A DNA stretch of 6,823 nt from Candidatus Iainarchaeum sp. (GCA_013331625.1 DUGC01000057.1:169-6991), one strand, 5' to 3'; positions 1 through 5,320 are shown, counted from the stretch's first letter. Numbers and translations are program-made. The notes: generated by a model from the letters alone, not told the origin.

Positions 1-615
1 ATGCACGTGCACCAGAGCCTCTTTAAGGGAGGGCAAAACGCGTTTTACGATGAAGGGGGCAAATACAAATTAAGCGACACCGCAAGGCATTTCATTGCAG
101 GCCAGTTAAAGCATGCGCGCTCCTTTGCCGCAGTGGTGGCCCCAACCGTGAATTCATACAAAAGGCTGGTGCCGGGCTATGAAGCCCCTGTGTACATAAG
201 CTGGGGGCAGACAAACAGGAGCGCCCTTATCAGGATCCCGAGCTATTCCCCGGGAAGGGAGGGGGCCACAAGGGCTGAACTGCGCTGCCCTGACCCCAGC
301 TGCAACCCCTACCTTGCATTTGCAGCGATGCTTGCAGCAGGGCTTGACGGGATCAAAAACAAGCTTGAGCCGCCAGAACCAATGGAAGAAAACCTGTACG
401 AACTTGACCTGGAAAAGAAAAATCAGCGCGGGATAAAGACACTGCCAGAATCGCTGCTTGAAGCGGTGGAAGAGATGGATTCAGATGCCGTGATAACGGA
501 AGCGCTAGGAGAAATCACCGCAAGGCAGTTTTCCGAGAGCAAGAGGGCAGAGTGGGACGAGTACAGGATACAGGTATCCATGCGGGAAACAGATAAATAC
601 CTTGAGACGATATGA
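1..615 (+). CDS. glnA: Glutamine synthetase type I, C-terminal part (5' end outside window)
   Basis: Glutamine synthetase makes glutamine from glutamate, ammonia and ATP in the cytoplasm as a dodecamer. The visible 204 residues are the C-terminal part of the catalytic domain; full-length type I enzymes are roughly 440-470 residues. The ATG at base 1 is not a start: it is the Met of the active-site segment MHVHQS, which normally follows GSG. Further family marks are NSYKRLVPGYEAP (about residues 51-63), the nucleotide/glutamate-binding NRSALIRIP (72-80), RAELRCPDPSCNPYLA (91-106) and the C-terminal EYRIQVSMRETDKYLE. A Tyr stands in NLYELD (131-136), where bacterial beta-type enzymes are adenylylated, but the surroundings look like the alpha type of archaea and Gram-positives, so I would not predict adenylylation. 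Arginine is mostly AGG (9 of 13). The gene converges with the orphan gene at 658-1197 across a 42-base gap. Confidence 0.96.
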   Translation: MHVHQSLFKGGQNAFYDEGGKYKLSDTARHFIAGQLKHARSFAAVVAPTVNSYKRLVPGYEAPVYISWGQTNRSALIRIPSYSPGREGATRAELRCPDPSCNPYLAFAAMLAAGLDGIKNKLEPPEPMEENLYELDLEKKNQRGIKTLPESLLEAVEEMDSDAVITEALGEITARQFSESKRAEWDEYRIQVSMRETDKYLETI

Positions 616-641
616 ACCGGAAGAAACGGCGCTATAGAGGA

Positions 642-674
642 AAGTGAGTGCAATCACTTAAAGTTTACTTTTCC
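642..674 (+). terminator. Possible weak terminator between convergent genes
   Basis: A 6-bp inverted repeat, AAGTGA at 642-647 and TCACTT at 654-659 with a 6-base loop, lies 26 bases after the glutamine synthetase stop and is followed on the + strand by a T-rich stretch (663-674). Its right arm overlaps the stop codon of the convergent 179-residue gene. The stem is short and the T runs are broken, so termination here is only a suggestion. Confidence 0.3.
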
Positions 675-1197
675 CCCCGGTTCTGCGCAAAACCTCCCTT
701 CTCAATGCAGCGCCAAGCACTTCAGCATTTCTATTGAATGCAGCAATTAACCGGCGGGTGGAAAGTTTGACGCCCGGCAACTGATTTATTTTACTTAATT
801 CACGTTGGAGAATGTTGTTTTGCGCAACAGGATTATTATAACGGCCTGCTTTTTCGATTGCCCCCAGCACAATACCCAAAACAACCTCTTGTTTTTTCTC
901 ATCGGTAAACCCGAGGCTGGAAAGAGCTAATTTTCCCGATGCCCTATTCACCCCTTCATTAATAAAGCCAATAAAATCCATGGTTAGGGCATGCATTATG
1001 GCGGGAGATAGAACTGCCCCTTTATCAGGGGCCATGCCTTGCAAAATCCGGGCCTTTGCACCATTCATTATCCCATCAGCCAATCGGTCAGCTTCGTTAT
1101 CTGGCAATCTCCGGCGGCTGAGCCACATATTTTTTGCTTTTTGCGCGGTGCGCCCAACCGCCACTTTTACTTTACTCCAGCGCCCGCTTGCCACCAT
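658..1197 (-). CDS. Orphan hypothetical protein, 179 aa, atypical codon use
   Basis: I do not recognise this protein. It is a 179-residue, probably soluble and mostly helical, protein. It is basic at both ends: the first 30 residues hold WSKVKVAVGRTAQKAK and SRRR, and the tail holds ALRREVLRRTGGKSK. The middle (about 64-115) is more hydrophobic (SPAIMHALTMDFIGFI, QEVVLGIVLGAI), but it is interrupted by charged residues and does not make a clear membrane segment. The ATG at 1197 has no Shine-Dalgarno sequence. A weak T-rich box (about 1217-1227) sits roughly 26 bases upstream, compatible with a leaderless start. Arginine codons are mostly CGN (11 of 17, only 2 AGG) and Leu is often TTG, unlike the AGG-rich neighbours, so it may be acquired. 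It lies just beyond the 3' end of tRNA-Lys(CUU), a common integration position. Over 500 bases of open frame support a real gene; a spurious frame is not excluded. Confidence 0.65.
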   Translation of the reverse strand: MVASGRWSKVKVAVGRTAQKAKNMWLSRRRLPDNEADRLADGIMNGAKARILQGMAPDKGAVLSPAIMHALTMDFIGFINEGVNRASGKLALSSLGFTDEKKQEVVLGIVLGAIEKAGRYNNPVAQNNILQRELSKINQLPGVKLSTRRLIAAFNRNAEVLGAALRREVLRRTGGKSKL

Positions 1198-1258
1198 AAC
1201 AAACCAATAGGCCTAGGATAGAAAAAGATTCTGGTCAACGATTTTCAAAGGAGTGCAG

Positions 1259-1263
1259 AAAAA
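1259..1263 (-). terminator. Oligo-T terminator after tRNA-Lys(CUU)
   Basis: Three bases beyond the 3' end of the tRNA the transcribed (-) strand has TTTTT. Oligo-T runs directly after stable RNA genes are typical archaeal termination signals. A second TTTTT run lies further on at 1222-1226. Confidence 0.5.
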
Positions 1264-1266
1264 GAG

Positions 1267-1340
1267 CGAGCCCAGTGGGATTTGAACCCACGACAGGTAG
1301 CTTAAGAGGCTACTGCTCTCCCAGACTGAGCTATGGGCCC
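1267..1340 (-). tRNA. tRNA-Lys (anticodon CUU)
   Basis: This 74-base gene folds into a full cloverleaf. The acceptor stem is GGGCCCA with TGGGCTC and a G2-U71 wobble; the D stem is GCTC/GAGC; the anticodon stem is GTAGC/GCTAC around the loop CTCTTAA (anticodon CTT, codon AAG); the variable loop is CTGTC; the T arm is GTGGG-TTCAAAT-CCCAC. The discriminator base is G, usual for archaeal tRNA-Lys. CCA is not encoded, so it must be added by nucleotidyltransferase. No intron is present. It differs from the UUU isoacceptor at 5101-5174 only in the D loop, anticodon arm and variable loop; the acceptor and T arm are identical. Confidence 0.97.
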
Positions 1341-1355
1341 GCAAAGAGTATATTT

Positions 1356-1370
1356 CAGAACTAAGTTCTG
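1356..1370. repeat. Perfect 7-bp palindrome with one central base
   Basis: CAGAACT (1356-1362) and AGTTCTG (1364-1370) are exact reverse complements around a single A. The element lies 15 bases before the mature 5' end of tRNA-Lys(CUU) and overlaps the TAG stop codon of the endonuclease remnant (1361-1363). With a one-base centre it would be a poor RNA hairpin but a reasonable dimeric protein site. Its role is unknown. Confidence 0.6.
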
Positions 1371-1850
1371 CAATAATACTTAATCCTATCTGCTAGGAGG
1401 GCTTTTTTAGGCTTTCCTATGTTGTACCCTCTAGCTACAATGGCATGCTCAAAGCCTGCAAAAACGCCAAATTTAACATAATTTTCCCTGCTGCGCTTAA
1501 TGGGGATTGCATACATTACGCCACCTTCAGATATCCTTCTGTGCCTAGAGCACCGTATGCCAAAACATTCATGCATAGAAATCAGATCCTCAATCATGCG
1601 CTCGCTTCGGGAACACCCTGAAAGAGCACCATCACAAGCAATAGAACCTTCATCGCCCCCAAAAGGCGCGTAAAAAGGCGGATTGCACAGGAGGCGGCGC
1701 GGATAAAATCTCTTTTGGGGCGCCCACACCATCTGAAGTGCTGAATGATGGAGAGATGCCTTTCAAAAAATTATATGCTTTCTTCGAGTAAGCCGCAATA
1801 ACAATCCAGTCAATATTTACGCCTTTGATCCTGAATGCCTTTGCAGGCAC
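1361..1850 (-). pseudogene. Frameshifted, N-terminally truncated LAGLIDADG homing endonuclease remnant
   Basis: Two overlapping frames join into one protein of about 162 residues if one G is removed from the GGGGG run (C run at 1656-1660). The first frame begins at GTG 1850 and ends at the stop at 1650-1652; the second runs to the TAG at 1361. The joined reading gives SAFLRAFWG then DEGSIACDG, a LAGLIDADG-type helix (residues about 57-68) with Glu at the catalytic acidic position. After it come SRSERMIEDLISMHECFGI, IPIKRSRENYVKFGVFAGF and KKALLADRIKYYC, the usual order of such a domain: sheet, helix with an FGI turn, YxxxI strand, then closing helix. The first 55 residues (SKKAYNFLKGI, PKEILSAPPPV) resemble the end of a preceding repeat, so the first LAGLIDADG repeat seems lost; a stop (TGA) lies just before the GTG. 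It starts 22 bases after the LysRS stop. The family call is from pattern recognition. A sequencing error in the G run would give an intact frame but not restore the missing half. Confidence 0.68.
1374..1383 (-). promoter_or_regulatory. Possible TATA box for tRNA-Lys(CUU)
   Basis: On the - strand this reads TTAAGTATTA, centred about 38 bases before the mature tRNA 5' end, which would put transcription start about 12 bases before the tRNA and leave a short leader for RNase P. The match is weak and lies inside the 3' end of the endonuclease remnant. A nearer AT-rich box (1349-1355) is too close, at about 12 bases, to start transcription ahead of the tRNA. Confidence 0.3.
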
Positions 1851-1872
1851 AGATCATTGCCGGTGCGAAAAT

Positions 1873-4200
1873 TCACACCACAAACTTCTTCACTTTTGCC
1901 CTGCAGTGCTTTTCGACAAGAGCCGCAAGCTCGCTTACCGCATCTTCGAGGCAATCATCCGCATTGAGGCTCTCAATGTAAACTGCCGCGCTCTTCGCGC
2001 TTTCCGTGAGCTTTGTGCGCTCACACTCGCGCCAGTTCCAGCGCCTGCAAAGCGCACCTTCACCATCAGCGTAAATCACTTCGCCCTTCTCCGCAGGTTC
2101 GTTTTCCTTGCCGCCAATGCGCATGAACGGCTCGCCTCCACCTGCATACCGCAGCCTTATAGCGCCTCTCACCTGCCCCAAATCATCAGCGCCGGCAGGA
2201 AGGGCGTATTTTATGGAAATGTAATTGTAAAGGTCCACGAGGCAATTGATTGACGGGATCTGCTCTCCCTTGAGCACCCTTTTTGCAAGCGCCTCAACTG
2301 ATGATTTGTACTCTTTTGGCTTTGCGCCAAAAGCAGAGTAGGCCTCGCGCCATGCCTTTATCCCCCTGATTGAGGAGAGGTCTTTTCCGAAATATTTGCC
2401 CTTGAAAGCAGACTCTTCCTGCCGCACCATTTTTTCAATATCAGGGCTCTTGACAGAATTGTCAAGGCCTTCAATTACAAGCACGCCAACGCGAAGCAAA
2501 GGGTACTTTTGCCGCACCTCTTTTGAAATTTCAAAGTCAAGCTCTTCTGAAAGCTCTTTTTGGCCGGGAAGAGCCACCGTTTTCCTCTTTTCGGTTTTTT
2601 TGGCGCCCAGTTCCAAGGCAAGGGCCTTGACCTTTGCCGCGCCAATGTTTTCAATGATGTGGAAGAGCCTCGGGCCACGTTCCTTGTTTAGGAGCATCAA
2701 ATATGCTGACTTGAAAAGGCCGGCAATCGCCAGTTTGTGTTTTTCCGCAGCGCCCTTGAACAGCGCCCCCAAAGAATCCTCATCCATATGCCCGCTAATC
2801 CCTTGCGCGAATTCCAAAAGCGCCTGCTTGTGGGATGCCGGGATTCCGAGGGCCTGATCGCTCACTGTGCCCTGCACCCTGAAAAGGAACTGCTCGGGGG
2901 CGTAATTTGAAAGCCAGTTTTTTGCGCAGGCTATCCTTGTGGAAAGCCGCTTTTCATCAAATGGGGTTTTAGCGTCTTTTTTAAAATAATCATAAGTCTT
3001 CTTCTCATCCATCACATTGAGCTGGAGGATTGTGGTGAGATGCCTAAAGCTTGGCTGGATCGGGAAGGATTTTGGGATCTCCACCGCGCTGTACTCATAA
3101 GTGCTTGCCAGCTGCTCGATGGCGCTCTCCTTTGGAGGTTCCTCGGCACCAAAGTAAATGCGCTCAAGCCTGTCAAAGGCCTCATAAATGGCGATGACAT
3201 CAGCGTCAAAGGAAATCTCAAAACTTCGCGATGGCACCGGGCGCACAAAAATATAACGTATCACGCAGGGCTCATAAATGGCCTTCATCTCCTTCAAATC
3301 AACTGTATTCCCTTTTGAGCTTGACATCTTGCCGCCCGTGCCCTTGATTGCAATGAACTCATACATTATGTGGTAGGGCGGCTCATAGCCCCATATTCCT
3401 TTTACAATCTCATTTGCAGTAGTGTTGCTTCCCCCCTGTGAGGAGTGCTCCTTGCCTGAAGGCTCGAACTTGACTTTTTCATAGTTCCATCGCATGGGCC
3501 AATCGACACGCCACTGCAGCTTTGCAATGCCTTTCTTGCGGAAATCAAAAGAATCCTTAAAGCCGCACTCGCAGCTGTATGAAAGAGCGTAACTGCCATC
3601 ATAACCAGTAATTTCGGTCCTGTCGGTGTTGCACTTTTCGCAAAAAACCCTCACAGGGTTCCAGTTGCCGCCGAGGTCCTCGGCGCGCCACTCATCAAGA
3701 ATGACTTTAATTTTTTCTTTGCTGAGAAGAGCGGTTTTCATCCCTTCGAAGTATTCGCATGCACGGTACTTTTTTGACTGATAGAGGAAATCGGGAGATA
3801 TCCCCATGCTGGGAAGCTCCTCCTCAAGCACTTTTTCATTGTGCTCGGCATAGCTTTTGTGGCAGCCGAAAGGATCAGGAACATCAACAATTGGCTGGCG
3901 AAGGTACTTTCCAAGCATTTCCTTGTTCGGGAAATTTGCGGGAACTTTGCGGAAAACGTCATAATCATCCCAGGAGTAGATGAAGCGCACCCTCTTACCC
4001 AGCTTGCGCAGGGCCTTTGCGACCAAATCGACGGTCATTATCTCGCGAAAATTCCCGATGTGAACAACGCCGCTCGGGGTAATGCCTGCAGCAACAGTGT
4101 ACTGCGGCAGGTCGCCCTTGGCCTCGATGATTTTCTTCGCGACATTGTCGGGCCACTGCTCTTTCTGTGCAGCTTCATTCATCTTTTCAGCCTGCGCCAT
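1873..4200 (-). CDS. lysS: Class I lysyl-tRNA synthetase fused to a C-terminal B3/B4 (PheRS-editing-type) domain
   Basis: Residues 1 to about 531 are a complete class I LysRS, which charges tRNA-Lys with lysine using ATP. The nucleotide-binding HIGN is at 47-50, zinc ligands are CEKC (187-190) and CEC (210-212), the KMSSS loop is at 291-295, and the helical anticodon-binding region ends with KERGPR (506-511), where ordinary enzymes of about 500-530 residues stop. After a polar linker (about 532-550) a second domain of about 225 residues follows: YPLLRVGVLVIEGLDN (566-581), AWREAYSAFG with KSSVEAL (to 638), LVDLYNYISIKYALPAG (654-670), GGKENEPAEKGEVIYAD (696-712) and CRRWNWRECERTK (718-730). 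This is the pattern of free-standing B3/4 proteins (COG3382-like), relatives of the PheRS beta editing domain. I chose ATG 4200 over the in-frame TTG at 4215 because a TATA-like box lies 26-29 bases before it. The frame is unbroken. A proofreading role is inference. Confidence 0.95.
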   Translation of the reverse strand: MAQAEKMNEAAQKEQWPDNVAKKIIEAKGDLPQYTVAAGITPSGVVHIGNFREIMTVDLVAKALRKLGKRVRFIYSWDDYDVFRKVPANFPNKEMLGKYLRQPIVDVPDPFGCHKSYAEHNEKVLEEELPSMGISPDFLYQSKKYRACEYFEGMKTALLSKEKIKVILDEWRAEDLGGNWNPVRVFCEKCNTDRTEITGYDGSYALSYSCECGFKDSFDFRKKGIAKLQWRVDWPMRWNYEKVKFEPSGKEHSSQGGSNTTANEIVKGIWGYEPPYHIMYEFIAIKGTGGKMSSSKGNTVDLKEMKAIYEPCVIRYIFVRPVPSRSFEISFDADVIAIYEAFDRLERIYFGAEEPPKESAIEQLASTYEYSAVEIPKSFPIQPSFRHLTTILQLNVMDEKKTYDYFKKDAKTPFDEKRLSTRIACAKNWLSNYAPEQFLFRVQGTVSDQALGIPASHKQALLEFAQGISGHMDEDSLGALFKGAAEKHKLAIAGLFKSAYLMLLNKERGPRLFHIIENIGAAKVKALALELGAKKTEKRKTVALPGQKELSEELDFEISKEVRQKYPLLRVGVLVIEGLDNSVKSPDIEKMVRQEESAFKGKYFGKDLSSIRGIKAWREAYSAFGAKPKEYKSSVEALAKRVLKGEQIPSINCLVDLYNYISIKYALPAGADDLGQVRGAIRLRYAGGGEPFMRIGGKENEPAEKGEVIYADGEGALCRRWNWRECERTKLTESAKSAAVYIESLNADDCLEDAVSELAALVEKHCRAKVKKFVV

Positions 4201-4223
4201 GACAATATTATTCAAAAGAATGT

Positions 4224-4234
4224 GTTAAAAAAAG
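4224..4234 (-). promoter_or_regulatory. TATA-box promoter of the LysRS gene
   Basis: The - strand reads CTTTTTTTAAC, centred near 4229. Adding the usual archaeal distance of about 26 bases puts transcription start near 4203, three bases before the ATG at 4200. There is no Shine-Dalgarno sequence. This fits a leaderless or near-leaderless mRNA and argues for ATG 4200 as the start. Confidence 0.55.
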
Positions 4235-4301
4235 GTGAGAAAGAGGACGGGAAAAAACCCGAAGCCATTCAGGGGTATTGCTTAAAAACGATTGACTAAA
4301 A

Positions 4302-4343
4302 TGGCCGAACTTAAAGGCCAACCAAGTCAGGGCCAGCATGGCC
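4302..4343. repeat. Cluster of four GGCC-centred sites in the divergent promoter region
   Basis: GGCC occurs at 4303-4306, 4316-4319, 4331-4334 and 4340-4343. The first two form the inverted repeat TGGCC/GGCCA; the first and last share ATGGCC. They lie just upstream of the TATA box of the 194-residue gene, between two divergent genes. An operator is possible, but the motif is short and no regulator is known. Confidence 0.3.
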
Positions 4344-4347
4344 AAAT

Positions 4348-4360
4348 GAAAGCCTTAAAT
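4348..4360 (+). promoter_or_regulatory. BRE/TATA promoter of the 194-aa gene (leaderless)
   Basis: A purine-rich GAAAGC (BRE-like, 4348-4353) precedes CTTAAAT (4354-4360). The centre of the TATA-like box is 26 bases before the ATG at 4383, the textbook archaeal distance to transcription start, so the mRNA probably begins at the start codon. Confidence 0.6.
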
Positions 4361-4382
4361 CCGGCCAAGGCGTAATACAAAC

Positions 4383-4967
4383 ATGGCAAAGCAAAGGCTT
4401 TCGGTTCTGGGAATAAAAGTAAGAATGGGAAAACATGACCCGAACAGGAGCGACCCACTGACATTCCGATTTTTTATAGAAAAGGGAAGCCCGGCTGACC
4501 CGATGTTTTTTACTAACCCGAGCCTCAGGATGGAACTGGAAAAACATGGATTAAAGGAAGGCTGGGTTGGAGACCACCAATACTGGTCTAACGGGGAAGT
4601 AGAAGCATATCCTTTTGAAAGAGCAGCGAAAGGCGGGAAATTTGTTACATTCGGGCCAACAGGGGCAGGACGAGGACTGGAAAGAATCACTTCAAGAGAA
4701 GCTGAAAAAATCTTTGGAAAGGTAAATCTGATGCCCCGCCTTCTTGCCAGCAAGAGCAGGGCAAACCACATGAAAAAATTAGGGGTAAAAGTTAAGGAGG
4801 TGCGCCCCAAGGAATTTGACTTTGCGGTTCCAATTAAGGACCTGAGAAGGCGCCTCAACGAAACAAGGAACCGCTACAGGCGCGAACACAGACTGACGCC
4901 AGCGGACAGCCTTGCACGGGCCATGGAAAGAGGAATGAGAATAAGGGCCAGAAGGCCAAGACTCTAA
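4383..4967 (+). CDS. Unrecognised basic protein, 194 aa
   Basis: I cannot assign this protein to a family. It is 194 residues, soluble and basic. The first two thirds look like a compact fold with turns rich in Gly, Pro and aromatics: GSPADPMFFTNPSLRMELEK (35-54), WVGDHQYWSNGEVEAYPFER (61-80), GGKFVTFGPTGAGRGLERIT (84-103). The last third is strongly basic and probably helical: ASKSRANHMKKLGVKVKEVR, DLRRRLNETRNRYRREHR (153-170) and RGMRIRARRPRL at the end. Such a tail suggests nucleic-acid or ribosome binding, which is inference. GPTGAGRG looks like a P-loop but lacks the Lys-Ser/Thr. Codon use (AGG for Arg) matches its neighbours, so it looks native. The ATG follows a well-placed TATA box with no leader. 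It is divergent from LysRS and ends 133 bases before tRNA-Lys(UUU), which converges on it. Long open frame and promoter make a real gene likely. Confidence 0.85.
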   Translation: MAKQRLSVLGIKVRMGKHDPNRSDPLTFRFFIEKGSPADPMFFTNPSLRMELEKHGLKEGWVGDHQYWSNGEVEAYPFERAAKGGKFVTFGPTGAGRGLERITSREAEKIFGKVNLMPRLLASKSRANHMKKLGVKVKEVRPKEFDFAVPIKDLRRRLNETRNRYRREHRLTPADSLARAMERGMRIRARRPRL

Positions 4968-5010
4968 AAATGCGGGCATACAAGAAAATTCCGGCAGCCA
5001 GCGAAGCCAT

Positions 5011-5022
5011 TCTTTTTATTTT
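5011..5022 (+). terminator. T-rich terminator after the 194-aa gene
   Basis: The + strand has TCTTTTTATTTT 44 bases past the stop codon, and a second run, CTTTCTTTTT, at 5046-5055. Successive T runs without a strong hairpin are typical of archaeal termination. Confidence 0.45.
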
Positions 5023-5062
5023 CCGCCAGCGCTTTCGCACTACACCTTTCTTTTTGGCCAAG

Positions 5063-5094
5063 CTTTTTCTTTCCTTGTCAAAGGAAAGAAAAAG
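5063..5094. terminator. Perfect 14-bp hairpin between convergent units
   Basis: The arms at 5063-5076 (all pyrimidine on the + strand) and 5081-5094 (all purine) are exact reverse complements around a GTCA loop. Read on the - strand, the outer arm starts six bases after tRNA-Lys(UUU) with a T5 run (5089-5093), so it could end the tRNA transcript; on the + strand it could back up termination of the 194-residue gene. The inverted repeat is certain; the bidirectional terminator role is inferred from position. Confidence 0.6.
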
Positions 5095-5100
5095 GTTGAG

Positions 5101-5174
5101 CGAGCCCAGTGGGATTTGAACCCACGGCACATGGCTTAAAAGGCCACTGCTCTACCAGGCTGAGCTATGGGCCC
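5101..5174 (-). tRNA. tRNA-Lys (anticodon UUU)
   Basis: This 74-base cloverleaf has acceptor stem GGGCCCA/TGGGCTC with the G2-U71 wobble, D stem GCTC/GAGC with GG in the loop, anticodon stem GTGGC/GCCAT (outer pair G-U) around CTTTTAA (anticodon TTT, codons AAA and AAG), variable loop GTGCC and T arm GTGGG-TTCAAAT-CCCAC. The discriminator is G, there is no encoded CCA and no intron. Together with the CUU gene at 1267-1340 it covers both lysine codons, and the pair flank the LysRS gene. No convincing TATA box was found; an AT-rich box at about 5183-5188 is too near the tRNA. Confidence 0.97.
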
Positions 5175-5282
5175 GCGGAAAGGTTTATGCAGCAAGGCAT
5201 TTCCTGCAAGGCAAAAAACCAGCACAGGGCAAACTCTGCTGCCATTTACTTATTGGCACTAACAATAACCCACCCTAACAGG

Positions 5283-5292
5283 TTTTTTAAGC
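5283..5292 (+). promoter_or_regulatory. Possible TATA box of the rhodanese gene
   Basis: TTTTTTAAGC is centred near 5288. Transcription would start near 5314, about 7 bases before the ATG at 5321. That leaves almost no leader, and no Shine-Dalgarno sequence is seen. Confidence 0.4.
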
Positions 5293-5320
5293 TTACGACA
5301 GGCATTGAATAGGTTTTGCC

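Noticed and set aside
1..3. ATG at the first base as the start of a 204-residue protein
   Set aside because: The following residues are the internal active-site segment of glutamine synthetase, so the gene continues to the left of the window.
980..1221. Open frames on the + strand opposite the 179-residue gene
   Set aside because: Short, no promoter, and explained as shadows. The - frame is far longer.
1349..1355. AT-rich box just upstream of tRNA-Lys(CUU) (a similar one at 5183-5188 before the UUU gene) as its TATA box
   Set aside because: At about 12 bases from the mature end it would start transcription inside the tRNA.
1656..1660. Programmed frameshift at the G run in the endonuclease gene
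   Set aside because: Joining the frames needs a +1 shift, there is no known stimulatory element, and the N-terminal half is also missing. Decay or a read error is simpler.
1765..1770. The A6 run (T6 on the coding strand) as the frameshift site joining the two endonuclease frames
   Set aside because: A one-base loss there gives an immediate TGA. The LAGLIDADG pattern instead supports the shift in the G run at 1656-1660.
1825..2253. 142-residue + strand frame opposite the LysRS C-terminal domain
   Set aside because: It is antisense to a well-matched B3/4 domain and has no family features of its own.
4201..4215. TTG at 4215 as the LysRS start
   Set aside because: The TATA-like box at 4224-4234 is too close to it, while ATG 4200 sits at the right distance. 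The five extra residues match no known family feature.
4653..4682. P-loop (Walker A) in the 194-residue protein
   Set aside because: GPTGAGRGL lacks the Lys followed by Ser/Thr needed for phosphate binding, and no Walker B is visible.
4383..4967. Ribosomal protein L15e for the 194-residue protein, based on length and basic character
   Set aside because: None of the expected L15e sequence landmarks are present.
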